This document shows, one piece after another, positions 12,640 through 24,968 of a DNA stretch of 64,000 nt. The position numbers were made by a program, and so were the translations under genes. Numbering within the stretch: the first letter of the stretch is position 1; each line of letters starts with the position of its first letter. The stretch is from Ligustrum vulgare (lineage: Eukaryota > Streptophyta > Magnoliopsida > Lamiales > Oleaceae), in assembly GCA_963555705.1 (NCBI GenBank), contig OY743174.1, positions 54,210,234 through 54,274,233 of the forward strand, in the 5' to 3' direction. The notes beneath the pieces are model-generated. The model ran no database searches and had not been told where the DNA came from. It saw only the letters and a program-made list of their open reading frames with translations.

Positions 12640-12830
12640 GATGACAAAAATATCCGATTCGAACCCGATGAATACCCAATTTGAGTGGAGCAAAATGTTT
12701 CCGATCCACTGATTTGCTGGGCGGGGTGGGTTCCGATCCGCCCCGAAAATCGACAGATTGTCGGGCGAATATGGATCGGACCAAACTCTAGCGGGGCGGA
12801 TCGGGCAGGATCTCCATGCACATCACTCTG
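12640..12830. repeat. GC-rich dispersed repeat fragment
   Basis: A GC-rich island in AT-rich DNA, beginning near gatgacaaaaatatccga, with gggcggggtgggtt and gatccgccccg in opposite orientation. It resembles the gggatggcaa...ggcggg repeats common in plant genomes. The ORFs on both strands here (12618-12836, 12685-12882) are reflections of the inverted GC-rich motif. A related copy may lie at 54100-54270. Confidence 0.4.
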
Positions 12831-13186
12831 CTTCACCCTTGGGGAGCCTCACGTCTCCAACTGTTTTTATCAAATCATTTAAAATTTAACATCGAGTCTT
12901 TAAGTGTGTGTTCAGCAAACTCTTGTTATAATCAACACAATTTTCAACATCACTTTTTAATCATACATCTTTTCTCTCTTCAATTTTTAACCACATATCT
13001 TACCTAAAAACATAAATAACACCAATCATTACATGTTATAACAGTTGTCGAACACAATTGCCTGTGACTTGCTTATCGATGGGAGCGCCCATTATTAAGT
13101 TAGACCTTATCACGAACACTAATATCCAACTAATTCCATCCCCTTACAGTTTTCAAAATCTTAATATCTTAATCTTAATCTATACA

Positions 13187-13372
13187 TATATAATAGAATA
13201 ATTTTGGGGAGATATTTTTAAGTAACATTGTGACATATCATACATTCATTGGATAATGAAAATAACTACCCCACCACTTACTTTTTCAATATCCAATGAA
13301 TATGCGTCATGTCACAATACCACTTAAAAATGTCTCAATAAAATTTCTCCCTAGAATTATTATCTTTATAAT
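13187..13372. mobile_element. Foldback MITE (about 185 bp)
   Basis: The left arm (taatagaataattttggggaga, tgtgacatatcatacattcattgga broken into short blocks) is mirrored by the right arm (gaatatgcgtcatgtcac, agaattattatct). Most of the length can fold on itself. It sits just before the 5' end of the Helitron at 13374. No target duplication assigned. Confidence 0.55.
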
Positions 13373-13373
13373 A

Positions 13374-14839
13374 TCTTAATATATATAATAATAGTATAGC
13401 AGCCAAAAAAATCTACACATAGTTTCCCGCCATTTTCCCTACTATTTTAGGAAACTTTGTAATTTTATTAATTATTTTAATAATTGAATTAGGAAACTTC
13501 AATTAATGCTAAATTAATTATAGGTGACATGTAATAAATGACTTATTGATTGTAAAAAATAAAAAATCTATAAAAAGATCAAATTGTATATTATTTTTAT
13601 TCTTTTGATAATTATTATAATATTTTGAAGTCAAAAAATATGCAATATAGGTGTCAAATTCATGATCTTAACGAGAAGATCAATACAAGTTAAAAAATGA
13701 GAGCAAACTCTAAATATATCATTCTTAAAATTGCCTCAAATAATAAAGGTAAAAGTTTTACTTATACTTTTTACTTTTTTCAATATCCAATCTTTTTAAT
13801 TTATCTCATCTAAGTCATAAAATGATATTTATAATTTCTTACCTAACTTTAATTTGACATAAATGATTAATTTCAAATCTTTTTTCTTATCAAATTAAAA
13901 AAAATAATGATATCCGATCTTTCTAAGTAAATTCAATTGAATCATTTTAATTTCTACAATTTCAGGTTTCGATAAACTCTCTGGTAATTTTGAAATTAAT
14001 TTTATAAATTTACTCATTTTGTTCATTTATCTTTTTTTAATTTTTATAAATTTAAAATAACATCAATCTGTAAAATATATATTACAGACTTTAACAATTA
14101 ATTCATTGAATTCTATAGAAAATAAAAATATAAGGTTTTATCAAACTTATTCTATTTAAAAATAAAATATAGTACATACATTTATTTAACATGCACAAAA
14201 AATAGTTTTGTATGTGTGTGGGTAACATGTCCCATTTTCAATACTTGGTGAAAAATAAAATGTCACATTGTATTTGAAACCATTGAATATGAGTAAATTT
14301 GATATAAACTATAGAAATGGTTTTAAATGTGTGATTGAAAGTGAAGAATGTAGTATAAAAAATAAAATAATTGTCAAATCAATCAATTGAGTGGTTAAAA
14401 TTTGATTTTCTTTTTTTAGAATGTATGGTTAAAAAGTATTATGTGCAATTGTGAAAAATTAGTTTTTAAATAATATGTGGTTGTGAATGAACATTAAAAA
14501 AAAATTATTTTTGAATAATCAATTCTATATGAATAAATAAACTAAGGAAACTAAATAATGAACAATTAACTATTAAAAAAATGCAATTTATAACTTTTCT
14601 TTTCTTTTCTTTTCTTTTCTTTTCTTTTCTTTTATATTTTGATTGTATATTGAATATACAATTTATGCATTAAAGTAAGAAATCTTATAGGTGAAATGAA
14701 ATTACAAATTATTTACAATTTGTGTATGCAAGTTATTATTATTATTTTTTTATTGTGTTATTTTTATTGGGCATTATATTTTTACAACTTATTCAATAAA
14801 TATTATTAATTCCGTGCATCGCACGGGTGCGATTACTAG
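13374..14839 (+). mobile_element. Nonautonomous Helitron A
   Basis: 5' end A|TC at 13374 and 3' end CTAG|T at 14836-14839. A Helitron-type hairpin (CCGTGCATCGCACGG, 14812-14826) lies about 10 bp before the 3' end. The 5' part, through cacatagtttcccgcc, is homologous to the starts at 19288 and 33664, defining a family. No RepHel coding sequence is present, so it would need proteins from elsewhere. It contains a CTTTT repeat (about 14596-14632). Confidence 0.75.
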
Positions 14840-14840
14840 T

Positions 14841-15064
14841 AATATATAAAAGTAAGGTAGTTCATAAAAACAATTTCCCGCCTATTTTTCCATTTCTATA
14901 AATAGTAAGGTCTCATAGAATTAAATAGTATGAATGCAAAGTGGATTGGTGTGAATGCAAAATTGATGTATGTTAAATGTGAATGCAAAATCTGGATAAA
15001 TGTGAACGCATTTATTGCATATATGTAATGGTTGATATTTTTTTAATCAATTTTAATTTTATTA
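14841..15064 (+). mobile_element. Helitron 5' fragment
   Basis: Directly after the T that follows Helitron A, the sequence aatatataaaagtaagg then caatttcccgcc matches the start of this Helitron family without the terminal TC. It runs to the next TC end at 15065 and carries a gtgaatgcaaa motif repeated several times (14930-15020). Interpreted as a truncated copy. Confidence 0.5.
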
Positions 15065-15137
15065 TCTATACTATATATAAAGGGAGAATAGTGGATTAGT
15101 GTAAATGTAAAGTGGATTGATATGAACGCATTTATTG

Positions 15138-15138
<1 letters not shown>

Positions 15139-15192
<54 letters not shown>
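15139..15192. repeat. (TA)n microsatellite
   Basis: Uninterrupted TA dinucleotides within the degraded Helitron, placed just before the first copy of its 400-bp duplication. Confidence 0.9.
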
Positions 15193-15194
<2 letters not shown>

Positions 15195-15480
15195 AAACAA
15201 TGGTTAATATTTTTTAATAATTTTTAATTTTAATAATTGTGCAAAGATTATATGATATAATAATTTCTTAATCTTCAATGTTGTTCAATTGTCGTATATT
15301 TGATGAGTTGAGATTAAACACATATTTATAGTTTATTGTGATTTTTGAACGAAAATTGAGAAAAAGTTAAATATGTAAGGCAAATGCAAAGATTATAATA
15401 AATATATTTATATTTTAAACAAACATCAATATTTGTACCATAATATTACATCTATCATGATGCACAATTAAAATCTATAC

Positions 15481-15484
<4 letters not shown>

Positions 15485-15565
<81 letters not shown>
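15485..15565. repeat. (TA)n microsatellite
   Basis: About 40 TA units just before the second copy of the 400-bp duplication. Its placement matches that of the first TA tract, so both were probably inside the duplicated unit. Confidence 0.9.
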
Positions 15566-15567
<2 letters not shown>

Positions 15568-16067
15568 TACTAATATTATTTTATGGTAAATACCGAACAA
15601 TGGTAAATATTTTTTTAATAATTTTTAATTTTAATAATTGTGCAAAGATTATATGATATAATAATTTCTTAATCTTCAATGTTGTTCAATTGTCGTATAT
15701 TTGATTAGTTAAGATTAAACACATATTTATAGTTTATTGTGATTTTTGAACGAAAATTGAGAAAAAATTAAATATGTAAGGCAAATGCAGAAATTATAAT
15801 AAATATATTTATATTTTAAACGAACATCAATATTTGTACTCATAATATTACATCTAACATGATGCACAATTAAAAAACTATAGAATTTGCATTTATCATT
15901 CAATAAAGTTTTCAATAATTTGGATTATTTATATTGTTTTTAAATTTTAATAATTCTTGTGATAAAAAATTATTTTTGTATTTGTGTTGATTATGTACAA
16001 TCATTAAATTTTATGAATACTTACCTATATTACGGACAGCAATTTCAGTTCATCGCAATAGTGGAAA

Positions 16068-17292
16068 TCTATACTATATATAAAAGTAGGATAGTTTGAA
16101 AAAATTTAATTCTAAAATTCTTTATATTTTAGTATTATAGTAAATAATTAATATGATATTATTGTTATTTGTATATTTTGGTTATAATAATTATTATTTT
16201 TAGTATTAATATTAATTAATATTGAATGAGTTCAATCAATATTTTTAATTATCAGTATTAAAATTATTATTTAATCATTGATTTTTAATTTATTTTTTTA
16301 TTTTTAATATTATAAATCCTATGTGTAACCATCAATAATTAAATTGTGTTTTAATTATTAATGGTCAAATCATTTGTTATATTTAATATGACAAATCAAA
16401 TTTTCTAAAATATATATTATATATTATTATTAAATATTTTAATAAATTAACCCTCTATTCAACAACTATATTTTTGTTTCGAGGTAAAATATATGGTTGA
16501 AAAATAATTTTGAAAAAATATGTGGTTAAAACGTGGGTTGAAAAAACGTGCTGCTTATAAATAAAATATAGAAAAAGTTATTTGACGAAGGTTAATATTG
16601 AAGAGTTCATACTTTGATTTTATTTTTTTAGTTAATAATATTAATAGAATGAGTAATATTTTTTAATCATTCTTAATTTTAATAAATTTTAAATATTATA
16701 GGGTATAATTTTTTATAATTTATAATCTCCAACTTTACTCGGTTGTCGTATCATTATAATCACGAGATTTTCAAAATTATTGTTTTGACTACTTATTTTT
16801 GCAAATAAAGTTTTATTGGTTAAATTCAAATATTTTGACTATTTCTTTTTTAATTATTGTGATTGATGTTTTTGAATGAAAATTAAAAAATACGTTAAAT
16901 ACAAGAGGCAAATGTAAATATTATGACAAATATGCTAATACATTTCATATGCATTAATATTCGTGCACATAATATTACATCAAATGTGATATACCATTAA
17001 AAAACTACTAAATTTACATTTTCAATGAAATTATTAATAATTCATTAAAATTATTGAAATCAATAATAATTTATTATTTAAATATATAAATTGACGTTTA
17101 CTATTCAAAGAATTTTTTAATAATTTGAATTACTTATGTTATTTTTTTAAATCCTAATAATTACTGTAATAGAGAATCTTTTTTTATGCATTTTTATGTG
17201 TTGATTATGTATAAATCTAAAATTTTAAGAATACTTATTGAAATCGATATTGCGCATAATAACTTACATGCATCGCACGGGTGAAATACTAG
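16068..17292 (+). mobile_element. Nonautonomous Helitron B
   Basis: 5' end A|TCTATACTATATATAAAAG at 16068. 3' end has gcatcgcacggg then CTAG at 17289-17292 followed by T. The stem of the hairpin is partly degenerate (catgcatcgcacgg). Length 1225 bp, no coding sequence. Its interior from about 16206 is repeated directly downstream from 17296. Confidence 0.72.
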
Positions 17293-19286
17293 TTAACACT
17301 AATACTGAATGAGTTCAATTAATATTTTTAGTTATTAGTATTAAAATTATCATTTAATTATTTTATTTATTTATTTGTTGTTCTTAATATTATAAATTCT
17401 TTGTATAGCCATCAATATAAAAATTGTGTTTTAATTATTAATTGTCAAATCATTTGTTATCTTTAATATTAAAAATCATATTTTCTGAAATATATATGTA
17501 GTTGAAAAATTGGCTGCTTATAAATAATTAATAGAAAAAGTTATTGAACGAAGACTAATATTGAATAATTAATGATTTAGTTTCTTTTTAGTTAATAATA
17601 TAAATAGAGTGATTAATATTTTTAATCATTTTTTAATTTTAATAAATTTTTAAAGATTATAGGGTATAAGATTATTTGTATAATTTCGTGATCTCCAACT
17701 TTAATCGATAGTCGTATCATTATAATTGCGAGATTTTCAAATTATTATTTTGACTATTTGACTTTGATTTTTTGAGAATTGTTTTTGTGAAATGGTGATT
17801 TTTTTAGAATATATAGTTAAAAAGTAATATGAGAAATTGTAAAATTGTATTTTTTAAAGAATGTGTGATTGAAAAATGAATGTTCAGGAAAATTTATTCT
17901 TGAAAAATCAATTCCATATGAGTAAGTAATAAAATATTATGTCTTGTGGATTAAACAACTGTACCGCTTTTTATGAATCGGGATGCATAGATGATTTATT
18001 AGTAAATAAAGTTAAATATATTTACGAAATACATTCGTTAAAATTTAATCAAAACTAACATTTCCTGTTGCTTAATTTGTTACATTTATTTAAATATATG
18101 ATCACATCTGTTTAATTTTTAATATTAAAGTAAATATGAAATGAAATATTTGTTTAATAAATTTAAATATCAATTATTGTAATAAGATAGTTAGTATCAA
18201 TTCTAATAGTACTATTCGGATAGTAATAAATTATTTGTGATAATCTAAAAATAATATTTTAAAAAGATTAATTACATTAATGATCATTGAAATTGAATAG
18301 TTATGCAAATGGTCATTGAATTAATTTTTTTTAAATAGTAAGTTATTTAAGTTCCTAAGTATTACAATTGTGGCAACTCAGTAAAAAAAAAAAAAAAATT
18401 GCCCCTATAATTTATATATAAATTAAAAAAATCATACTTTTTAACAGCTCATTGTATCAAAATTTACTGTTACAAACTATATTACTTGAAATAACGAGTC
18501 TCAAACAGGTGCTTATGTATACATTATCCACAAAATTATTATTATTAAACTCATTCTGTAGATAATGAGGACTCAAACAAGGACTAAATATGCTCACGAA
18601 AGAAAAACGTAATATATAAAGAGAGAACACTTCCCAAAAATAGGTATTGACCCATTTTCCTGTCTAAAACCCATTTTCTAAAATGGTAATTAGTAGTATT
18701 AATTTACTATTTATTATTCATTTTGTACAAAATTCAGATTTAAATTAATCCAAATGAATTCAGATTTTTAAATAACTGCAATTTTCAGGTCCCGAGGTTT
18801 CTTGTTCCGTCTTCCTCTCTTGAAAATCAATTACATTTTTTTTTAAATTCGTAAAAATAAAAAAATAAAACTTTGTCAATATCACATAAATATTTTTATT
18901 TAAAAATAGAAAATGAAAGATAATGAAATAAGAACGTTCATCAATCTATTTTTCTTTTCATTTTCGTTTCAATAAAATTCTAAGCGTACATCACAGATAT
19001 ATCTATTTTTTCTACTTATTACAAATTCTATTTAAATGTAATTTCTCTTTTCCATTTGAAATTTTAAATCAATTTAAATTACAAAATTTAAAGAAATTCC
19101 TGGAACGATAAACATACGAACCGAAAAAAAAATTAAGAAATAATTAAGGTATGTGTAATGTACCTTTGTAATTAATTGTCTTCATTCATTTCTCATTTTT
19201 TAATTAAATATTCATTTCATATGTTAAAATATAAATTGATATGTGTAGGTAACAAATGACTGTGCATCGCACGGGTGTAACACTAG
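17293..19286 (+). mobile_element. Helitron C, composite copy lacking a clear 5' end
   Basis: From 17296 the sequence repeats the interior of Helitron B (for example gaatgagttcaat, then gtcaaatcatttgttat) at an offset of about 1.09 kb, without a TC start. At about 18613 a new aatatataaagagagaac start appears, so 18.6-19.29 kb may be a separate insertion. The 3' end is gtgcatcgcacggg and CTAG at 19283-19286, then T. No coding sequence. Confidence 0.6.
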
Positions 19287-19968
19287 TTCTATATAATAAC
19301 AAGATAACCGTCATCATTTTAGACACATAGTTTTCCGCATATTTTCACTTGTCATTTTAGGAAATTTCTTAATTTTATCAATTTATTTTAATACATGGAT
19401 TAGGAGAGTTCAATTAATGCATGTAGTAAATGATTTATGAATTTGTGAAAAAAAAAAATCTATAAAAAGTCAAATTATATATTATTTTTATTGTAATTAT
19501 TTTTATTCTTTTGATAATTATTACATTACTTTCAAATCAAAAAATATATAATATTGGTGTCAAATCCAAAATCTCAATGAGAAATTTAATACAAGCTAAC
19601 AAATGATAGTAAATTCTAAATATATCATTCGTAAAATCGTCTTAAATACTAAAGGTAAAAGTTTTACTTATATTTTTACTTTTTCCAATATCAAATCTTG
19701 TAAATTTATCCAATTTAAATCCTAAAATGATACTTACCATTTCTTACCTAAATTAAATTTGACCTAAATAATTAATTTCGAATCTTTTTCTTATCAAATT
19801 GAAAGAAATAATAGATATTCAATCTTTCTAAATAAATTCAATTAAATCATTTAATTTTTTTACAACTTTATGTTCGATAAACTTATTGGTTCAATTTGTA
19901 AAATAAAAGGTGTCAAAAATAGAATATGCTCTACAAGTTTATTTAACATGCACAAAAATAGTATGTGA

Positions 19969-20554
19969 TGTTGACCACAAAATTCGGCTGGACCTTGGAC
20001 CAACACGTCTCAGTTCCTCCATCTTGAACACGAGAATCTCCTGCACACTGTGACAAATAATCAGTTTGCAAAGAGGGCCGAGGTGGCTCTCGTTTGCACT
20101 CCGATGCCAAAGTCAGTGCTCATTTCAAGCAAATATAAATTGAGTGCGGGAAATATAAGTGTGTAAAAGAGAGAAAGGGGAGTGAGAGTAAAATATTCAG
20201 TTAAGAGAGTGAAAATGCTAACCCCTTTTGGATTAAATGAGTGTCTTATTTATAGAGGAAGTTGTAATTTTGGATTGTGACACGTGGCGGACTTTACACG
20301 TGTATTTACCCTAGCTGTTGGAGAGGAGTTATCCCATCACTCATCCGAGGTGTTACCATGGAGCACTCCAACTAAACATAAAACACTTCGGCTAGACATA
20401 AACCAGTTCGGCTAAAGAAGTTCATGTGCTGTTCCACCTCGGCAGTTGACCCAAGGTAATATCCTAATCTTTAGCCATGGGCCAAGGTCCATTGGGCCTC
20501 TATTGGGCCCTCACTGGTGGTTCACTGTACTCTTTTTTGGGCTTGGTCTCAACA
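19969..20554 (-). repeat. 3' LTR of the Tat element (586 bp)
   Basis: TG at 19969 and CA at 20553-20554. Homologous to 31238-31919 but lacking about 96 bp that the other LTR has between the first G-box region and the tcatcactcatccgag block. On the minus strand it has a CTATAAATAA TATA box (20246-20255) with two CACGTG boxes upstream of it. Confidence 0.9.
20281..20302 (-). promoter_or_regulatory. Two G-boxes (CACGTG) in Tat LTR
   Basis: CACGTG at 20281-20286 and 20297-20302, 16 bp apart, about 30-50 bp upstream of the minus-strand TATA box. The same pair occurs in the other LTR (31550-31555 and 31566-31571). G-boxes are known sites for bZIP and bHLH factors, including ABA and light responses; LTR responsiveness is inferred. 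Confidence 0.6.
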
Positions 20555-21431
20555 CTAATCTCTCAAATCCGATGTGGTCATTCATGGGCGGATAGGATTT
20601 GTAATAGGTTCGAAACACTAATCTTATTCTGATAACGTTCTGTAATTAGACAGCTATAGGATTGTGGTTTTGCCCAAATTTCGTTATCTGTTACATCCAA
20701 TATTTTATATTCTGCCATCCGTTAGCTGGGAATCATCATATGACGCTGCAAGCTTAAGGCTCGGAATGACATTCCTTAGGGAAAGCTCGGATCCAAAGTA
20801 AAGTCGACCTCCTACTCCTGTTTTCCCTCCCAGGAGAAAGTCGGGATTATACTAGCATGTCTCTTAGGCGGCCCATTTAATATAAGGGGGCTACTGATAT
20901 CGGTTCCCAAGAAATATGAAAGGGATGGGGGGTAACATCTTACCGCGCGTGACACACACTGTGGTAACTGAATGGTTTTCTCCATCCTTCCGAAAGTTGG
21001 CGCTTTGATTAGCCCATCCCCCAAGAGACGCGGGTTACCCGTGTTAATCATGCGGCTCAAAGACCAAGGGTTTTGGTTTATTGGGTTCCCTATAAAGTCT
21101 CCTTCTTCTCATTGTTTCTCCTTTACCGTATTCTTAGAATTTTCGTAGTAACACCTTCGCAAGAAGTTGCAGTGCCTTTTCCTTTCTTGCAAGTCTTTCA
21201 GCATCTCTTCAAGGGTTTTCCACTCAGCAAACCGTCTGTACCACTCAACACCTTCCAGTGGCGTGTTCTTCACTTCAAGTGTACAATCTTGAACGTCAGT
21301 TTTTGAAGGTAAATTTCTTTTCCTTTGTATGTTCAAAACTTTTCCAGTTCTAATCTTCGAGTGTGGGTTTGAAAATTTTTGTTTTGCATTTTGTTTTCCT
21401 TTTGGTGAATCTGGCCTGTTTTTAAGAATAA
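20555..21431. promoter_or_regulatory. Tat 3' untranslated region and promoter of the antisense ORF
   Basis: Lies between the 3' LTR and the antisense ORF. A purine-rich gagagattag (minus strand) adjoins the LTR as a weak polypurine tract. On the plus strand CTATAAAG at 21090-21097 is a good TATA box for the antisense gene starting at 21432. Short ORFs on both strands (20812-21060, 21109-21474) look like chance readings. Confidence 0.5.
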
Positions 21432-22761
21432 ATGGAAAGAGTTGGGGGAACGGGTTCACAGGAACTATTGGCAATGGCGATTCCTGTCAGAGGTTTCTGC
21501 CCATTGTCTTTATCGATTTTTAGTTCCCGCTTCTTTAGGGAGCCGATTAAGAGGAGGAATAGGAAATGCAGCGGTATAATTTATTTGGATGATTCTGACA
21601 GCGAAGAAGAAGAGAGCCAAACTTACATGGCCCACTTATCTGCCGAAGAGCAGTCCTCGCTGAGAGAACTCCGAAGTAAACGTGATAGAGATATGGGGAG
21701 AGAAAGAACAGCTGGCTCTTCTTCTGACCCACTGGATCTTGACTTAGGCGCAAGGGACCCTTTTAGGGCGCATAGAGAGGAAATGGGGCTATCTGAAGAG
21801 GAGATCGCGCAAGTTGAGGAGTGGGTGGATTATGTGAATAAGGTGTCGGGGTACCATGTGGACCCTGAACAAAACCTAGACTCTTGGGAGAGTAGCGAGA
21901 TAGCGTATGAAATCCGGAGCATCGATTTGGCAGGCGCCCCCTCAAAGTTCAGATTGCCTGAAGAGGTCAAGTTGATACGTTCGACGCCTTCCTGCCGACC
22001 CTGCAGTCCTCCGCCAGGTTATGTGGCAATTTGTTATGACGTTCTGTCATGCGGGATGAGACTTCTACTCCACCCCTTTTTCAGGGCCTTACTCAGGAGT
22101 TACAACCTCTGCCCCTATCAAGTGACCCCAAACTTCTAGACACAAGCAGTTGGTACCTGGCTGGTGTGGCAAGAAGTCAATCCAGATTCCCCCATCTCCA
22201 TAAACATCATCCACACCCTGTACATTTTAAAGAAGTCCGTCAAGAGGGACAAGGATGTGAGGGCTGATGTAAAAGACTGGTACTACCTATCTCCCCAAGG
22301 CTCCTATCCTCCCATCATTACTGGGCATCCCACTTCCATAAAAAACTGGAGAAGCCAGTGGTTCTGGGTCACAGGGGAGTGACAAAGCTCGCCCGTTGAC
22401 CCTACTCCTGAGATCACCGTTCCTCGAACTCTTTCCTCTTCGCGTGAGTTTTATCTTGTTTCATTCAATTTACCACCAACACCGCCATCGTCTTATGTTA
22501 TGATTATTTGCTATTATTATTTTTATATAGGTGTGTTATTCATGTTTCTCCTCTTATGTTCATAATATAACGCATTTCCTTGCTTTGTTTATTACCTCAG
22601 GGCCTACCTTCGCTTCCTTGCTCTCTGACGCGGACTTACCACTGGTGAGGCGTCTTTTTGCCTATAAAGGCACCTTCTAGCAAGTTATCCAGCAAAATAA
22701 GCTGTTCGTCAAGCACGGTCTTATGCGAGCAATGGGTAAGTTGTGTTGAGCACACACACAC

Positions 22762-22836
<75 letters not shown>

Positions 22837-24342
22837 AGATTTTGACCTGTTAAGACTGATCAGTCCTATCCCTAGCAGGTTCCAAGGACTTCCCTAAAAT
22901 CTCCTTGAAAGGGCTCATGGCTAAGAAGGTCCCTCCCCTCCTCCGTCATGGCAGCGAGGTGGAAAAGAAACATAAATCAATGTTGGCCACACTTCATGGG
23001 GAGGTGGCTAAACAAGTTTCCGAGGTGCCTACTACAGAGCCAAAGGGTTCTTTCCCCACCCTGATGCCGCCCCCCTCCTCGCTATCTATTGGCCCCCATC
23101 CTACAAGCCTGATCGAAGGAGGCGATCCCCAAAGGGGCCTCCCTAAAGGGAAAGGAAAGAGGTCAGAAAGAGGAGGTCCCAGGGGGGAGAAGGTGACCAG
23201 GAAGGGCACATCAAAAGACATTTCTTTCGAGGACATTACAGAGTCCACTTCAGAGGAGGAAATCCTACCCCTGAAAAGGTTAACGAGGGGTACAGAAGCC
23301 TCTTCCAAACTTCCTCCTCCTCCACCGGAGTTGTCCGACCCTATTAAGGAGCCCAAGGTATCTGTTCCGGGCCTGCAATATGAAGTGACCCGGGCTTTGG
23401 CCGATGAGCTCGCTGGGATTAAAGCCAGCGTCCTTCCCAGAGATGTGGATTTCGATTCCAGTCTCCTTGACTCCCCTGACTCTCCACCCGCCAAAGATGC
23501 GCTAGTTACAAGTCAATTCTGGACGGAAGGCTGGTCTGATTTTTCCTCAAGTGTCCCATCAGCTCGGGAACTGCTTGCTGCTAAGGCCATGAATGTTTGG
23601 GCTCTGGCTTTAATTAGTGAAGTGGAGTCTTCCGTTCTTGAGGCCCAACGGGACAAGAAGGAGGCCGAAACGGTACTTCGCCATGCGGACAAGATGCTGA
23701 AGGAAATTAATGATCTCAAGGAGCATCTGTCCATCGCTCGCAAGGCCTCCTCGGAAGATAAGGCAACATCCAAACACCTTCAGGAAGACAATGAAAAGCT
23801 ACAGCATGATCTTCACGCTTCCGAGGCAGATGTGGCGTCCCTTTGTAAGAAATTGGATGACTCCAACCAGGCTTAGTCCATAGCTTCCGAGGCCTTGACA
23901 GAAGCCAAAGCTAAGCTGGAGACTGAGGTGGCGGCAGCCACTGAGAAATTGGGGAGAGAGGTGGAAACTCGAAAAAAGGCGGAGGAGGACCTTGCCTCTC
24001 AAGAACGGCATATGCAATCCAGGATCACGGAGGTTCTGGAGCGGACCATTACAACATGAGTGGAAGGAGCTTTGAATGCCAAGGTGTCCGAGGCGATCCA
24101 GAATTTTAAAGACACTTGAAGAGACGTCGGAGTATGAGGCCATGCAAAGGGTCTTTGGAAATATAGGGGACAGGATGGCTTTAGGGGACGTAAATGAAGC
24201 TTTCCCAACTTTGGACCTATCCCCCATCGAAGCCCTGTACCCCGAACCTCAAGATGCGGATAAGGGCGGTACCCTTGATGATCCTGTCGATCCTTTGGAT
24301 GTACCTGGCAAGAACTCTTCAGAAGATGTCCCTCCTCAATGA
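21432..24342 (+). pseudogene. Antisense extra ORF of the Tat element (gypsy-type transposon family), spliced
   Basis: Runs opposite to gag-pol. Three exons with GT-AG introns and matching phases: 21432-22443, 22601-22735, 22879 to about 24342. Exon 1 has an acidic S/E-rich part (DDSDSEEEE), then PPGYVAICYDVLSCGMRLLL and LHPFFRALL, the hallmark of the plant 'putative gypsy type transposon' domain found in Tat antisense ORFs. Exon 2 links through LFVKHGLMRAMG. Exon 3 is charged and Pro-rich, then a long coiled coil (about 23600-24060). It is dead: TAG at 22137-22139, TGA at 22380-22382, TAG at 22678-22680, TAG at 23874-23876, another TGA near 24058, and a frameshift near 24110. The function of this protein family is unknown. 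Confidence 0.8.
22766..22833. repeat. (TA)n microsatellite in intron 2 of the antisense ORF
   Basis: About 30 TA units inside the 22736-22878 intron. The plus-strand ORF across it (22658-22897) is an artefact of the repeat. Confidence 0.9.
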
Positions 24343-24968
24343 TCCTTTTTGTATTTATTCCTTGCCATTTTGCATATTGCATATTTCTTGAATTTTTCAA
24401 AATGTAAATGCAATGACGCTTTAAATTGTAAACGTAATGATTCAATTAGCTCGCTGTTTTGATCATTTTACGAAATTCGACAATTGTGTACACAATTTTT
24501 GGACAACATCATTTGTCTAAGTGTGAATTTTCTAAACACAAAACGCCTTCTAGACGCATTGTTACCAAACGCATTGTATCAAGATAGTCCGTCAAATCTA
24601 AGTAGCTTAAGGCATTCATGTTTACTAGTTAGATCTGATTTTGACAAACACTTGAACATGTTTGAATTATACTTCGTCACACCTGCGATTCTTCCTTCTT
24701 ACGATTATTAGTTTGGACAAGCTCCTACTAATGGTTTCAATACGTTCAACCAATACGCAGTGAACGTAGTACGGGCTTATAAGAGTCCCTTGTTTAGAAA
24801 AGTTCAAGTATAATGGAGTTGTACTCTCCCATAAACAAAATATTTTAGGCATTTTTAATATCCGCCATGTTTACCGAACAGCAGTTGATGCAATCCTTAA
24901 CGTAACTCACTTCAAATTTTCATTAAAATTACGTAGAGATATTGTAATCATCGAAAAGGAATTTGATT
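24343..24968. other. Tat region between antisense ORF and integrase
   Basis: AT-rich, no domain recognised. The two opposing genes of the element end towards each other here, so 3' processing signals for both strands are expected. The short ORFs (24484-24711, 24667-24852) are unsupported. Confidence 0.4.

Larger units (their letters stand above)
15065..16067 (+). mobile_element. Degraded Helitron with 400-bp internal duplication
   Basis: Starts A|TCTATACTATATATAAAGG at 15065. The 3' end is eroded: near 16045 ttcatcgcaatagtgg sits where intact copies have the hairpin. Inside, 15193-15475 and 15593-15875 are about 95 percent alike at an offset of 400 bp, separated by a long (TA)n tract. No coding sequence. 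Confidence 0.6.

Noticed and set aside
13179..13373. Alternative Helitron A start at 13179 (TCTATACATATATAATAG)
   Set aside because: Alignment with the starts at 19288 and 33664 supports 13374; the region between is better explained by the foldback element.
22658..22897. ORF with a long Tyr-Ile run
   Set aside because: Translation of the (TA)n microsatellite in an intron. The same applies to 32441-32704.
22994..23494. 166-codon minus-strand ORF inside the antisense gene
   Set aside because: It is the complement of the Pro/Ser-rich exon 3. The plus-strand frame has family motifs and spliced continuity; this one does not.
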